Assembly: GCF_002201535.1 (NCBI RefSeq)
Contig: NZ_NIWW01000009.1
Location: 104,269 to 168,268 of the forward strand
Reading direction: 5' to 3'
Length of the DNA: 64,000 nucleotides
Origin: Lacimicrobium sp. SS2-24
GTDB taxonomy: Bacteria > Pseudomonadota > Gammaproteobacteria > Enterobacterales > Alteromonadaceae
The notes beneath the pieces are model-generated. The model ran no database searches, was not told the DNA's origin, and saw nothing but the letters and a program-made list of their open reading frames with translations. Below, one piece after another: positions 19,641-27,086 of this stretch; position 1 is the stretch's first letter; every line of letters begins with the position of its first letter. The translations under genes were made by a program, and so were the position numbers.

Positions 19641-20334
19641 TTTAGAATTCCGTCGCACCATTTATGCCGACCCGAATTGTGATAGCAAAGCGCTCAGGGA
19701 TGCCGCCGCCAATGACCCGGCAAAGCAGCAGTTCTGGGAGGAAATGAAACAGCTGGACAAAGAGTTGCTGCAAACAGCCCGTGTACCGCTGCCCGATGGT
19801 CTTGCTCAGCGACTGATGCTCAAACAATCCATGCAGGCCCATAAGCAGCAACAGAGACGACGTCGCTGGCACCTCTCCATTGCCGCCTCGGTGATTGTAT
19901 TGTTTAGTGTCAGTTTGACGCTCTGGCAGAAGCAGGATGTGGATTTGAGTCAGCATGCCCTGGCTCATGTTTATCACGACGCCAATGCATTACAGGTTGA
20001 TGAGAATGTTCCCCTGGAGCAGATCAATGCAAAGCTGGCCAGTTTTGGTGGCCAGTTTACCGACGATATCGGCAAAGTTTACTATGCCAATTTCTGTGAT
20101 TTTAACCGGGTCAAAAGTCTGCATATGGTGATTGAGGGCGAACATGGTAAAGTGACCGTGTTTGTGATCCCCCACAAAGACAATCAGACACTGGAAGCAC
20201 GGTTTAATGACAGGCAGTATCAGGGCCGGGGAATGGCACTGCAACAGGCAAACCTGATTTTGGTAGGTGAAGACCAGCAGTCCTTACAAAAAGTACAGGA
20301 CAAATTGCAGGGCCGAATGTTGTTCTCTGCCTAA
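19633..20334 (+). CDS. DUF3379 family membrane protein, probable anti-sigma partner
   Basis: A 233-residue protein. The cytoplasmic N-terminal part has conserved FRRTIYADP and FWEEMKQLDKEL motifs, one membrane segment lies near residues 84-102 (LSIAASVIVLFSVSLTLW), and the rest is periplasmic. DUF3379 proteins sit next to sigma factors and have the topology of an anti-sigma, so that role is likely but not shown. ATG 19633 has AAGAGGG before it and overlaps the sigma gene, implying coupled translation. Confidence 0.83.
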   Translation: MDDLEFRRTIYADPNCDSKALRDAAANDPAKQQFWEEMKQLDKELLQTARVPLPDGLAQRLMLKQSMQAHKQQQRRRRWHLSIAASVIVLFSVSLTLWQKQDVDLSQHALAHVYHDANALQVDENVPLEQINAKLASFGGQFTDDIGKVYYANFCDFNRVKSLHMVIEGEHGKVTVFVIPHKDNQTLEARFNDRQYQGRGMALQQANLILVGEDQQSLQKVQDKLQGRMLFSA

Positions 20335-20335
20335 T

Positions 20336-20368
20336 AAAAAAGCCCATCAAATGATGGGCTTTTCTTTT
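20336..20368. terminator. Intrinsic terminator, probably bidirectional
   Basis: AGCCCATCA and TGATGGGCT form a 9 bp stem with A's before and T-rich sequence after. It separates the convergent DUF3379 and argS genes. Confidence 0.85.
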
Positions 20369-20381
20369 ATTGTGGTGCCTC

Positions 20382-22118
20382 TTACATCTTCTCCATCACT
20401 TCAATGCCCAGCAACTCCAAACCCGTTTTCAGTGTTCTGGCGGTCAGGCTGGCTAAAAGCAGGCGACTCTGTCGAAGATCTGCATCCACGTCAGATTTGA
20501 GAATCGGGCAGGCCTCATAAAAGGTCATAAAAGCACTGGCCAATTCAAACAGGTAACTGCACAGCACATGGGGCGCGGCGTCTTTTTCAACCTGTTGCAG
20601 CGCCTCAACAAACTGGGTCAGCTGCACGGCTAATGCGCGCTCCTGTGCCTCGCGGATAACAATCTCTCCGGTTAAGCCTTCCTGAGCGACTTCGGCCTTG
20701 CGGAAGATACTCTGCACACGGGTATAGGCATACTGCAGATATGGCGCCGTATTCCCCTCAAAACTGAGCATGGTGTCCCAGTTAAAAATGTAATCCGTGG
20801 TACGGTTTTTACTTAAATCGGCGTACTTGACGGCACCGATGCCAACCTTACGCACGATCTCATCCCGCTGTTGATCATTAAGTTCTGATTCACGTGTCGC
20901 CAACAAGGTAGCCGAACGCTGTACGGCTTCATCCAGCAGGTCGGCAAGTTTAATGGTACCGCCGCTGCGCGTCTTGAAAGGCTTACCATCGCTGCCCAGC
21001 ATCATGCCAAAAGGACAATACTCATAGGTGGTGTCGTCACGCAGCAAACCCGCCTTGCGTCCGACGATCTCCGTCTGTTTAAAGTGCAGTGCCTGTCGCG
21101 CATCGGTAAAGATCAGGATTCTGTCTGCCGCCAAATCAAAAGACCGATAACGCATGGCAGCGAGGTCCGTGGTGGAGTAAAGGTATCCGCCTCCGGACTT
21201 TTGGATAATGTAAACCGCAGGCTTGCCCTCTTTATCGGCTAATTCGGGTAAGAACACCACCTGCGCCCCCTGGTCTTCAACGGCGATGCCTTTTTCTTTG
21301 AGTTCGGCAACGATATTGGCCAGTTCTTTGTTGTAAGCACTCTCGCCCATGATGTGTTCACGGCGCAGCGTCACATTCAGTTTGTTATAAACCTCTTCAC
21401 TGTGCGTAATGGAAACATCAATAAACTTTTGCCAAAGCTGGCTGCATTGGGTATCGCCACTTTGCAGGCGCACCACGTACTCCCGGGCACGATCAGCAAA
21501 GCCCTCTTCTTCATCAAACCGCACCTTGGCTTGCCGATAAAAGTCTTCCAGATCAGACAGCGCCGTCTCTGCAACCTGATCAGAAGCCAGCTTATCGTTC
21601 AGATGCGCCAGCAGCATGCCAAACTGCGTGCCCCAGTCTCCCATATGATTCTGTCGCAGCACCTTGTGCCCCATAAATTCCAGGGTTCTGACCACGGCAT
21701 CACCGATAATGGTGGAGCGCAGATGTCCGACATGCATCTCTTTGGCCAGGTTTGGAGAAGAATAATCCACCACTACCGTTTTGGGTGTCTCCTGCATAAT
21801 TCCCAGATGCGGATCTTTCAGAGCGGCGCAGAGCCTTTGCGCCAACCACTGAGGACGTAAATGAATATTGATAAAACCGGGCCCCGCCACTTCCAGCTTC
21901 TCTGCCATATCATCCAGATTGACCGCCGATACAATTTTTTCTGCAATATCGCGGGGTTTCTGCTTCAGCACTTTCGCCAGTGCCATCGCACCATTAAACT
22001 GATAATCACCGAATTCGGGGCGCGTACTGCGAGTCAAAGGCAGGCTGGTTCCTGTAGGGGCATCCATCGTTTGTAGTGCCTGCTTAAATCTGTCCAGTAA
22101 CTGCTGTTGTATATTCAT
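20382..22118 (-). CDS. argS: Arginyl-tRNA synthetase
   Basis: A 578-residue class I tRNA synthetase that charges tRNA-Arg. It has the N-terminal tRNA-binding domain, the HIGH motif as HVGHLRS in SSPNLAKEMHVGHLRST, the GDWGTQFG block, the conserved GMMLGSDGKPFKTR segment of ArgRS and an anticodon-binding domain at the end. Length matches E. coli ArgS. ATG 22118 gives the family-typical MNIQ start; two ATGs just upstream are in frame. It follows prfC by 84 bp on the same strand. Confidence 0.97.
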   Translation of the reverse strand: MNIQQQLLDRFKQALQTMDAPTGTSLPLTRSTRPEFGDYQFNGAMALAKVLKQKPRDIAEKIVSAVNLDDMAEKLEVAGPGFINIHLRPQWLAQRLCAALKDPHLGIMQETPKTVVVDYSSPNLAKEMHVGHLRSTIIGDAVVRTLEFMGHKVLRQNHMGDWGTQFGMLLAHLNDKLASDQVAETALSDLEDFYRQAKVRFDEEEGFADRAREYVVRLQSGDTQCSQLWQKFIDVSITHSEEVYNKLNVTLRREHIMGESAYNKELANIVAELKEKGIAVEDQGAQVVFLPELADKEGKPAVYIIQKSGGGYLYSTTDLAAMRYRSFDLAADRILIFTDARQALHFKQTEIVGRKAGLLRDDTTYEYCPFGMMLGSDGKPFKTRSGGTIKLADLLDEAVQRSATLLATRESELNDQQRDEIVRKVGIGAVKYADLSKNRTTDYIFNWDTMLSFEGNTAPYLQYAYTRVQSIFRKAEVAQEGLTGEIVIREAQERALAVQLTQFVEALQQVEKDAAPHVLCSYLFELASAFMTFYEACPILKSDVDADLRQSRLLLASLTARTLKTGLELLGIEVMEKM

Positions 22119-22202
22119 TATCATCATCCAATTCTTCTCATGGTCGGCATTGAGACGGCTCAGGCGTCTTTAACGCTCAGGTACAATTACTACACGTCAG
22201 AA

Positions 22203-23789
22203 CTAATGCTCTCGGGTCTGTACAAACTTAATGTCCGGGTGACGCTCCTGTGCCAGCGACAAATTGACCATGGTGGGAGCAATGTAAGTCAGATTATCAC
22301 CACCATCTAAAGCCAGGTTGACCTCGGCTTTGCGCTTAAACTCATCCAGCTTTTTGGCGTCATCGCAATACACCCAGCGCGCGGTACTGACGTTAACCGG
22401 CTCATAAATGGCCTCTACCTTATATTCAGCTTTGAGTCGTGCCACAACCACATCAAACTGCAACACTCCCACTGCGCCAACAATTAAATCGTTGTTTTGT
22501 AAGGGTCTGAACACCTGCACGGCGCCTTCTTCAGCCAGCTGAATCAGGCCTTTGAGCAGCTGCTTTTGTTTTAGCGGATCCCGTAAGCGAATGCGTTTAA
22601 ACAGCTCCGGGGCAAAGTTGGGAATGCCAGTAAATTTGAGCATTTCTCCTTCGCTGAAGGTGTCACCTATCTGAATAGATCCGTGATTATGCAGGCCGAT
22701 AATATCGCCCGCGTAAGCCTTTTCCAGCGCTTCACGGTCGCCGGCCATAAAGGTGAGAGCATCGGAAATACGCACATCCTTACCAATCCGACTCTGAAAT
22801 AACTTCATGCCTTTTTCAAAGGTACCCGAGACAATACGACAAAATGCAATGCGATCGCGGTGTTTGGGATCCATATTCGCCTGAATTTTAAACACGAAGC
22901 CGCTGAACTTTTCTTCTTCAACACTGACTTCACGTTGCTCGGCCTGGCGGTTCAGAGGGCGTGGAGCCCATTCCACCAGACCATCCAGCATATGATCGAC
23001 ACCAAAGTTACCCAACGCGGTACCAAAAAATACCGGTGTCAGCTCGCCGCGCAAAAATTCCTGCTGGTCGAACTCATGGGATGCCCCTTGCACCAGCTCC
23101 AGGACATCTCGCAACTCTGCTGCGTAACTGCCGATGGCGTCATCCAGTTCGGGGTTATCCAATCCCTTGATGATACGGCTATCCTGAATCGTATGTCCCT
23201 GCCCCGTCTGATATAAAATGGTTTCATCTCTGAGCAGGTGATAGACCCCTTTAAATTCTTTGCCCATACCGATAGGCCAGGTAACAGGCGCACATTTAAT
23301 TTTCAGCACGTCTTCGACTTCATCAAGCAGTTCCACCGGATCGCGGGTATCACGATCCAGCTTGTTCATGAAGGTAATGATGGGCGTATCACGCAGCCGG
23401 GTAACCTCCATCAACTTAATGGTTCTGGCCTCAACCCCTTTTGCCGAATCGATCACCATGAGGCACGAATCCACCGCTGTCAGCGTACGGTAAGTGTCTT
23501 CTGAGAAGTCTTCGTGTCCGGGCGTATCCAGCAAGTTAACCAGATGCTCATGATAAGGAAACTGCATGACTGAGGTGGTAACGGAGATCCCCCGCTCCTT
23601 TTCCATTTCCATCCAGTCTGACTTGGCGTGTTGACCGGATTTTTTGCCTTTGACTGTTCCGGCCTTTTGCAGGGCCTTACCAAAAAGCAGCACCTTCTCG
23701 GTGATGGTAGTTTTACCGGCATCCGGGTGCGAAATGATGGCAAAGGTTCTGCGTTTATTCAGTTGTTCAAGATAGCTTTTACTGGCCAC
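22203..23789 (-). CDS. prfC: Peptide chain release factor 3
   Basis: A 528-residue GTPase that recycles RF1/RF2 after termination. G motifs are visible: [23 protein letters not shown] and MNKLDRD. Length from the GTG at 23789 is within one residue of E. coli RF3, and that GTG is followed by the conserved [13 protein letters not shown] block. GAGAG lies upstream. The longer frame to 23900 has no family support. Confidence 0.96.
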   Translation of the reverse strand: MASKSYLEQLNKRRTFAIISHPDAGKTTITEKVLLFGKALQKAGTVKGKKSGQHAKSDWMEMEKERGISVTTSVMQFPYHEHLVNLLDTPGHEDFSEDTYRTLTAVDSCLMVIDSAKGVEARTIKLMEVTRLRDTPIITFMNKLDRDTRDPVELLDEVEDVLKIKCAPVTWPIGMGKEFKGVYHLLRDETILYQTGQGHTIQDSRIIKGLDNPELDDAIGSYAAELRDVLELVQGASHEFDQQEFLRGELTPVFFGTALGNFGVDHMLDGLVEWAPRPLNRQAEQREVSVEEEKFSGFVFKIQANMDPKHRDRIAFCRIVSGTFEKGMKLFQSRIGKDVRISDALTFMAGDREALEKAYAGDIIGLHNHGSIQIGDTFSEGEMLKFTGIPNFAPELFKRIRLRDPLKQKQLLKGLIQLAEEGAVQVFRPLQNNDLIVGAVGVLQFDVVVARLKAEYKVEAIYEPVNVSTARWVYCDDAKKLDEFKRKAEVNLALDGGDNLTYIAPTMVNLSLAQERHPDIKFVQTREH

Positions 23790-24024
23790 GTTACTCTCTG
23801 TTGATATTACAGCGCCAAAAATGGCAGCGTTCAGAAACGAAATGATATGGGCGCGGATTGTAGCCGAATACTGGTTCTGTGTCGCCCTGTGGCGAGGCAT
23901 TATTCACCTTACCCGGGCACAAAGTCAGCCCTTTAATGCACTATGCAGCTGTGTACGCCTTTTGCTGACTCCCCGCCATCAGTACAGAGATTACCGCAAG
24001 CCTGTACCGGACAGGATTGGCCGG

Positions 24025-24486
24025 TTAGGTCAGTGTTAACTTCATCATCATGGCGTCTTCGCGCCCCTGTGCGCTGGGGTAATAATTTTTACGTATCTCC
24101 ATTACCTCAAAGCCACTTTTTTTATAAAGATGAATGGCTGCAACATTGGACACACGCACTTCCAGCCAGACTTCTTCACATTGTCTTGCTCTGCACTGTG
24201 CGAAAAAATGTTCGAGTAACAGATGCGACAGCCCCCTCCCTCTGACGGCGCGTGCCAGGCCAATATCCATCAATGTCACTTCTTTGAGCACCTGCAACCC
24301 CACATAGAATCCCACCACCTCATTGTCGTTGACCAGCTGCCAGGCAAAATAGGGAGAGGTGAGGCAACTGGCAAAGGTGGCCCGGCTCCAGGGATAAGCG
24401 TGACAGGCGCATTGCAGACCAAAGGCATCATCGTAGTTTTGGGCGTCGATAACGCTGAATGTCAGTGCTGCTGCAAGCGTTGCCAT
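24025..24486 (-). CDS. rimI: Ribosomal protein S18 alanine N-acetyltransferase
   Basis: A 153-residue GNAT acetyltransferase that acetylates the N-terminal Ala of ribosomal protein S18. The acetyl-CoA motif reads LARAVRGRGLSHLLLEH, and the C-terminal ...RKNYYPSAQGREDAMMM is RimI-like. It overlaps the end of holD by 25 bp, the same gene order as in E. coli, which supports both names. Confidence 0.93.
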   Translation of the reverse strand: MATLAAALTFSVIDAQNYDDAFGLQCACHAYPWSRATFASCLTSPYFAWQLVNDNEVVGFYVGLQVLKEVTLMDIGLARAVRGRGLSHLLLEHFFAQCRARQCEEVWLEVRVSNVAAIHLYKKSGFEVMEIRKNYYPSAQGREDAMMMKLTLT

Positions 24487-24923
24487 AATTGTTTCTTCAT
24501 TGCCGGTGCCAGGCTCAGGTCTTGGGGTGCAGGCGCAAGCAATAACTGGCCATCAAAACTGAGACTTTCTGCAATCATCCAGTCTATTTGCTGATCCTTA
24601 TCAAGCCATGCCAAGGCCAGCTGAATATCGTTAAACAGTGGATGGTGCTGATCAGCCTGTGGCAAGGCTAAAGGCTCCTGGTTTTGCGATTCTGGCGTGT
24701 GTGCGCTCTCGGCTGCGTTATGCGCCGCTAACGGCTCCGTGGGGGTCGCTGACTCACGCGGTGATGGCTCCACAGCCACATGCGCCTGAACGTCGTGCTG
24801 CGGAACTGTTTTGCTATCGTTGGACTGAGACAGCAGCACCAGCTTTTCAGGCGCACGCAATTGCCACTGAACAATTCCCATTTCAGTGAGCATAGCGGAT
24901 TGATAAGGGCTCAAGGTTTTCAT
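24462..24923 (-). CDS. holD: DNA polymerase III psi subunit
   Basis: A 153-residue protein of the poorly conserved HolD family. The N-terminus YQSAMLTEMGIVQWQLRAPE is the region of psi that binds the clamp loader. The C-terminal part, which contacts chi, includes NDIQLALAWL. The middle is a Pro/Ala/Ser/Glu-rich linker, longer than in E. coli psi. Identity rests on the N-terminal pattern and adjacency to rimI. ATG 24923 matches the family start; frames running further upstream pass through a terminator and repeat and are not credible. Confidence 0.88.
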   Translation of the reverse strand: MKTLSPYQSAMLTEMGIVQWQLRAPEKLVLLSQSNDSKTVPQHDVQAHVAVEPSPRESATPTEPLAAHNAAESAHTPESQNQEPLALPQADQHHPLFNDIQLALAWLDKDQQIDWMIAESLSFDGQLLLAPAPQDLSLAPAMKKQLWQRLQQH

Positions 24924-25018
24924 GGGCGATAGCTTAGCATGAAGCGTTTCGGCTTCAGAGCACAAATATTGCGTGTCGCTGAAACCAGGCTTTTCAGGCA
25001 TCAGCGCCTGTGCGGACA

Positions 25019-25044
25019 TAAAAAAACCTGCAATCAAGCAGGTT
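25019..25044 (-). terminator. Second terminator of the tRNA-Trp unit
   Basis: AACCTGC and GCAGGTT pair; on the minus strand the stem is followed by a run of T. It lies beyond the tRNA-Trp repeat module, so any read-through RNA would end here, before holD. Confidence 0.75.
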
Positions 25045-25055
25045 CTTAAAAAAGC

Positions 25056-25204
25056 TGGCAGGGGTGGAGGGATTTCCTCAGGCACGTCCCTGTGCCTGAC
25101 CGCAAGCGGCGCTGACGCGGTACACTTTGTTCCCGACAAAGATGTCGAACCCATGGGGCTTCTCGCCCTCCACATTTCCAATGCCTTTCTCTTTTTCAGG
25201 ACAT
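25056..25204 (-). repeat. tRNA-Trp-linked repeat module with tRNA 3'-end copy
   Basis: Bases 25056-25072 repeat exactly the last 17 bases of tRNA-Trp (25242-25258), 186 bp away. Between the copies the minus strand can form GAA(g)CCC-CAT-GGGTTC, CTTTGT-CGGGA-ACAAAG, CCGC-TT-GCGG and GGCAC-aGGGAc-GTGCC hairpins. The first two, including the loop, match hairpins in the modules beside tRNA-Arg at 34.9-35.5 kb. The layout resembles the E. coli tyrT rtT repeats, in which each copy ends with the tRNA's 3' end. No ORF is supported here. Confidence 0.7.
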
Positions 25205-25231
25205 AAAAAAACCAGCCACTTTGGCTGGTTT
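25205..25231 (-). terminator. Intrinsic terminator after tRNA-Trp
   Basis: AACCAGCCA and TGGCTGGTT pair and, on the minus strand, lead into seven T's. It lies 11 bp downstream of the tRNA 3' end. Confidence 0.85.
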
Positions 25232-25241
25232 CTGAGATTTG

Positions 25242-25318
25242 TGGCAGGGGTGGAGGGACTCGAACCCCCAACCATCGGTTTTGGAGACCGCTGTTCTACC
25301 AATTGGAACTACACCCCT
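25242..25318 (-). tRNA. tRNA-Trp (CCA)
   Basis: A 77-base tRNA with encoded 3' CCA. Acceptor strands AGGGGTG and CACCCCT pair; the T-arm GGGGG-TTCGAGT-CCCTC and the loop CTCCAAA with anticodon CCA are clear. It follows E. coli tRNA-Trp closely, with one extra base in the D-loop. The first anticodon-stem pair (27-43) would be G opposite A. Confidence 0.95.
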
Positions 25319-25332
25319 GCAATGGAGGCAGA

Positions 25333-25360
25333 ATTATACCCATGGATGAACAAAGGTAAA
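25333..25360 (-). promoter_or_regulatory. Probable tRNA-Trp promoter
   Basis: On the minus strand TTTACC and a perfect TATAAT are 16 bases apart, ending 14 bases before the tRNA 5' end. Confidence 0.6.
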
Positions 25361-25396
25361 GCAAATTCACCCTCTGTGTTTTCGATTGCGTAAAAC

Positions 25397-26188
25397 TTAA
25401 TCACTGCCTGCTGCTTTGGTCTGATTTACGCTGCGATACCACAGCTCATAAGTCAGCTGGGCAAGGGGTAACATCGCCTGAACCTGCAGCCATACTGACT
25501 GCTCATTTCGTTGCATCACTCTGGCGTAGCGTTCCGTCAAAACCCGGGATTGCTGATCATCGAGCTGGTTGATCATCATTGCCGAGGCCAAATCGAATTC
25601 TGCCACGGAACAGGCAGCATATTCCCAGTCCAGCACCATGCCCTGAGGCTCGATACATAAGTGTTCAAAGGCTAAATCATGATGACATAGGGTGTTTTTA
25701 GGCGCCTGCTGCCAGTATTCCTGATAAGCCTGCGCCTTTTCAAACAACGGGCCGCTGGTAAGACCTAACTGCGCCAGGTACCCTTGCCAGTCATCCACCA
25801 GATTTAACTCGGCGCAATCAACCGGTTGATGATGAATGCGCGCCAGTCTTGCCGCCAGTATTGACACCTTATCCTCAGACGTCACATCCACCTCTTCCAG
25901 CGTTTTGATGTCATGCCAGGTCTCCAGCAAAAATCCGTGCTGAAGGCTGAGAAAGAGAGGTTCGGGGGCAAGCCCTGCCACGGCCAGTTGTTGCTGCAAC
26001 CTGAATAGCGCCTGGCGATCCAGACGAGTGGGCGTATTGTCAGCGAAGCATTTCAAAAAATAGTGACGCTGCCCTGTGGTAAGGCGGTAGTTATGGTTAA
26101 TCTCACCGGCATTAATACGCTGCAACTGGATATCGTCTCCGATAAAATCCAGTTTTGCCAATGCATCGAGTATAGCCTCAGGCAGCAT
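25397..26188 (-). CDS. Thiamine kinase-like phosphotransferase
   Basis: A 263-residue protein of the aminoglycoside/choline kinase fold. The catalytic loop is LCHHDLAFEHLC (HxD type) and the metal-binding segment is VLDWEYA. Position gives the likely substrate: it overlaps the PnuC-type permease by 11 bp in an operon led by a TPP riboswitch, so it probably phosphorylates imported thiamine. Rodionov and colleagues predicted such a pair (PnuT with a kinase). Choline or another alcohol is the alternative. Confidence 0.8.
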   Translation of the reverse strand: MLPEAILDALAKLDFIGDDIQLQRINAGEINHNYRLTTGQRHYFLKCFADNTPTRLDRQALFRLQQQLAVAGLAPEPLFLSLQHGFLLETWHDIKTLEEVDVTSEDKVSILAARLARIHHQPVDCAELNLVDDWQGYLAQLGLTSGPLFEKAQAYQEYWQQAPKNTLCHHDLAFEHLCIEPQGMVLDWEYAACSVAEFDLASAMMINQLDDQQSRVLTERYARVMQRNEQSVWLQVQAMLPLAQLTYELWYRSVNQTKAAGSD

Positions 26189-26804
26189 AAGGATTCACAA
26201 CCTGTTCCTGATAACTGCTGCGCCATTTAATGTATCCATACACAGCAAAGCCAAAGTAGCCAACAAACAGAAGAGCGGTCAGCAACAGACCCGATTGCCA
26301 GTAAAGCCAGGCTGCCAACATATTGATCACGATCCAATATAACCAGTTCTCCAGTACCTTTTGGGTCACAAGATATGTGGTAAACAGGCTGAACACCGTT
26401 ACCAAGGCATCCACATACAGATACTGCGCATTAAAATAGGGACGCAACACACCCGCCAGCAGCACCGAGATGAATAACAGTGTGACCAGGGCAACCAAGT
26501 GATAGCTCCAGGAGTGAGTTTTGACTTCCACTTCGGTGTCAGGTGCCCTGGACATCGCGCGCCATTGCCACCAGCCGTAGACCGCCATACCCAGATAATA
26601 CACATTCAGCACGGTCTGTAATGGCAGGGTATGTTCCCAGAACAGCCAACTGTAAATAGCGGTACTGACCAAGGCACAAGGCCAACACCAGATATTCTGT
26701 CTTGCCGCAAGGTAGACATACGCCAGCGCCAGAACAACGGCCAACAGCTCCCAGCCTGACTGGCTGGCCCATTGTTGGGCCAGCAACTCAATGGTCTGGC
26801 TCAC
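26178..26804 (-). CDS. pnuT: PnuC-family permease, probable thiamine transporter PnuT
   Basis: A 208-residue inner-membrane protein with about seven membrane segments. It has the PnuC motif set (QNIWCWPCALVSTAIYSWLFW, in parts, and YGWWQW near residue 77, then NWLYWIVIN). PnuC proteins move nicotinamide riboside, but relatives in thiamine operons (PnuT) move thiamine. The TPP riboswitch, thiamine-binding protein and kinase around it favour PnuT. It overlaps the upstream small gene by 4 bp. Confidence 0.85.
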   Translation of the reverse strand: MSQTIELLAQQWASQSGWELLAVVLALAYVYLAARQNIWCWPCALVSTAIYSWLFWEHTLPLQTVLNVYYLGMAVYGWWQWRAMSRAPDTEVEVKTHSWSYHLVALVTLLFISVLLAGVLRPYFNAQYLYVDALVTVFSLFTTYLVTQKVLENWLYWIVINMLAAWLYWQSGLLLTALLFVGYFGFAVYGYIKWRSSYQEQVVNPYAA

Positions 26805-27076
26805 TTACCACTTCCCATGGCGTCACCATTTAGAAACTTACACACAAAGATGGCCTGGCCTATCTGTTGATGACTGCGCTGCATTTCCTTCGCCAAAATC
26901 TCCATGGTTGCCAGATACTCTCCGCTGACCCGTGTACTGGTCATGGTGGTATCGACTTCCAGTTGCGGGTAAGTGTTTAACCGATCAATAAAAGACTGAA
27001 TCGGTGCGATATATTTTTCCATCAAGGGGTAGAGCGAAATCTCTGCCACCAGTTTATTTGCCCCATTGTTCTGCAT
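26801..27076 (-). CDS. Thiamine-binding protein, YkoF/MTH1187-like
   Basis: A 91-residue protein resembling the small ferredoxin-fold thiamine-binding family: it opens with VAEISLYPLMEKYIAPIQSF and has TTMTSTRVSGEYLATM in the middle. Proteins of this family bind thiamine or its pyrimidine part. There is no signal peptide, so it would act in the cytoplasm. It sits between the TonB receptor (10 bp away) and the permease (4 bp overlap) in the same operon. Confidence 0.75.
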   Translation of the reverse strand: MQNNGANKLVAEISLYPLMEKYIAPIQSFIDRLNTYPQLEVDTTMTSTRVSGEYLATMEILAKEMQRSHQQIGQAIFVCKFLNGDAMGSGK

Positions 27077-27086
27077 AGTTCATCCC

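Noticed and set aside
25056..25258. 17 bp direct repeat at tRNA-Trp as attachment sites of an integrated element
   Set aside because: Only 186 bp lie between the copies, with no integrase; the repeat-module explanation fits better.
24924..25271. N-terminal extension of HolD up to 25271
   Set aside because: The extension would cross a terminator, the repeat module and part of tRNA-Trp; HolD starts properly at 24923.
25019..25360. CRISPR-like interpretation of the repeats at 25 kb and 35 kb
   Set aside because: Units are about 190-250 bp with no short uniform repeat and spacer pattern, and no cas genes are present.
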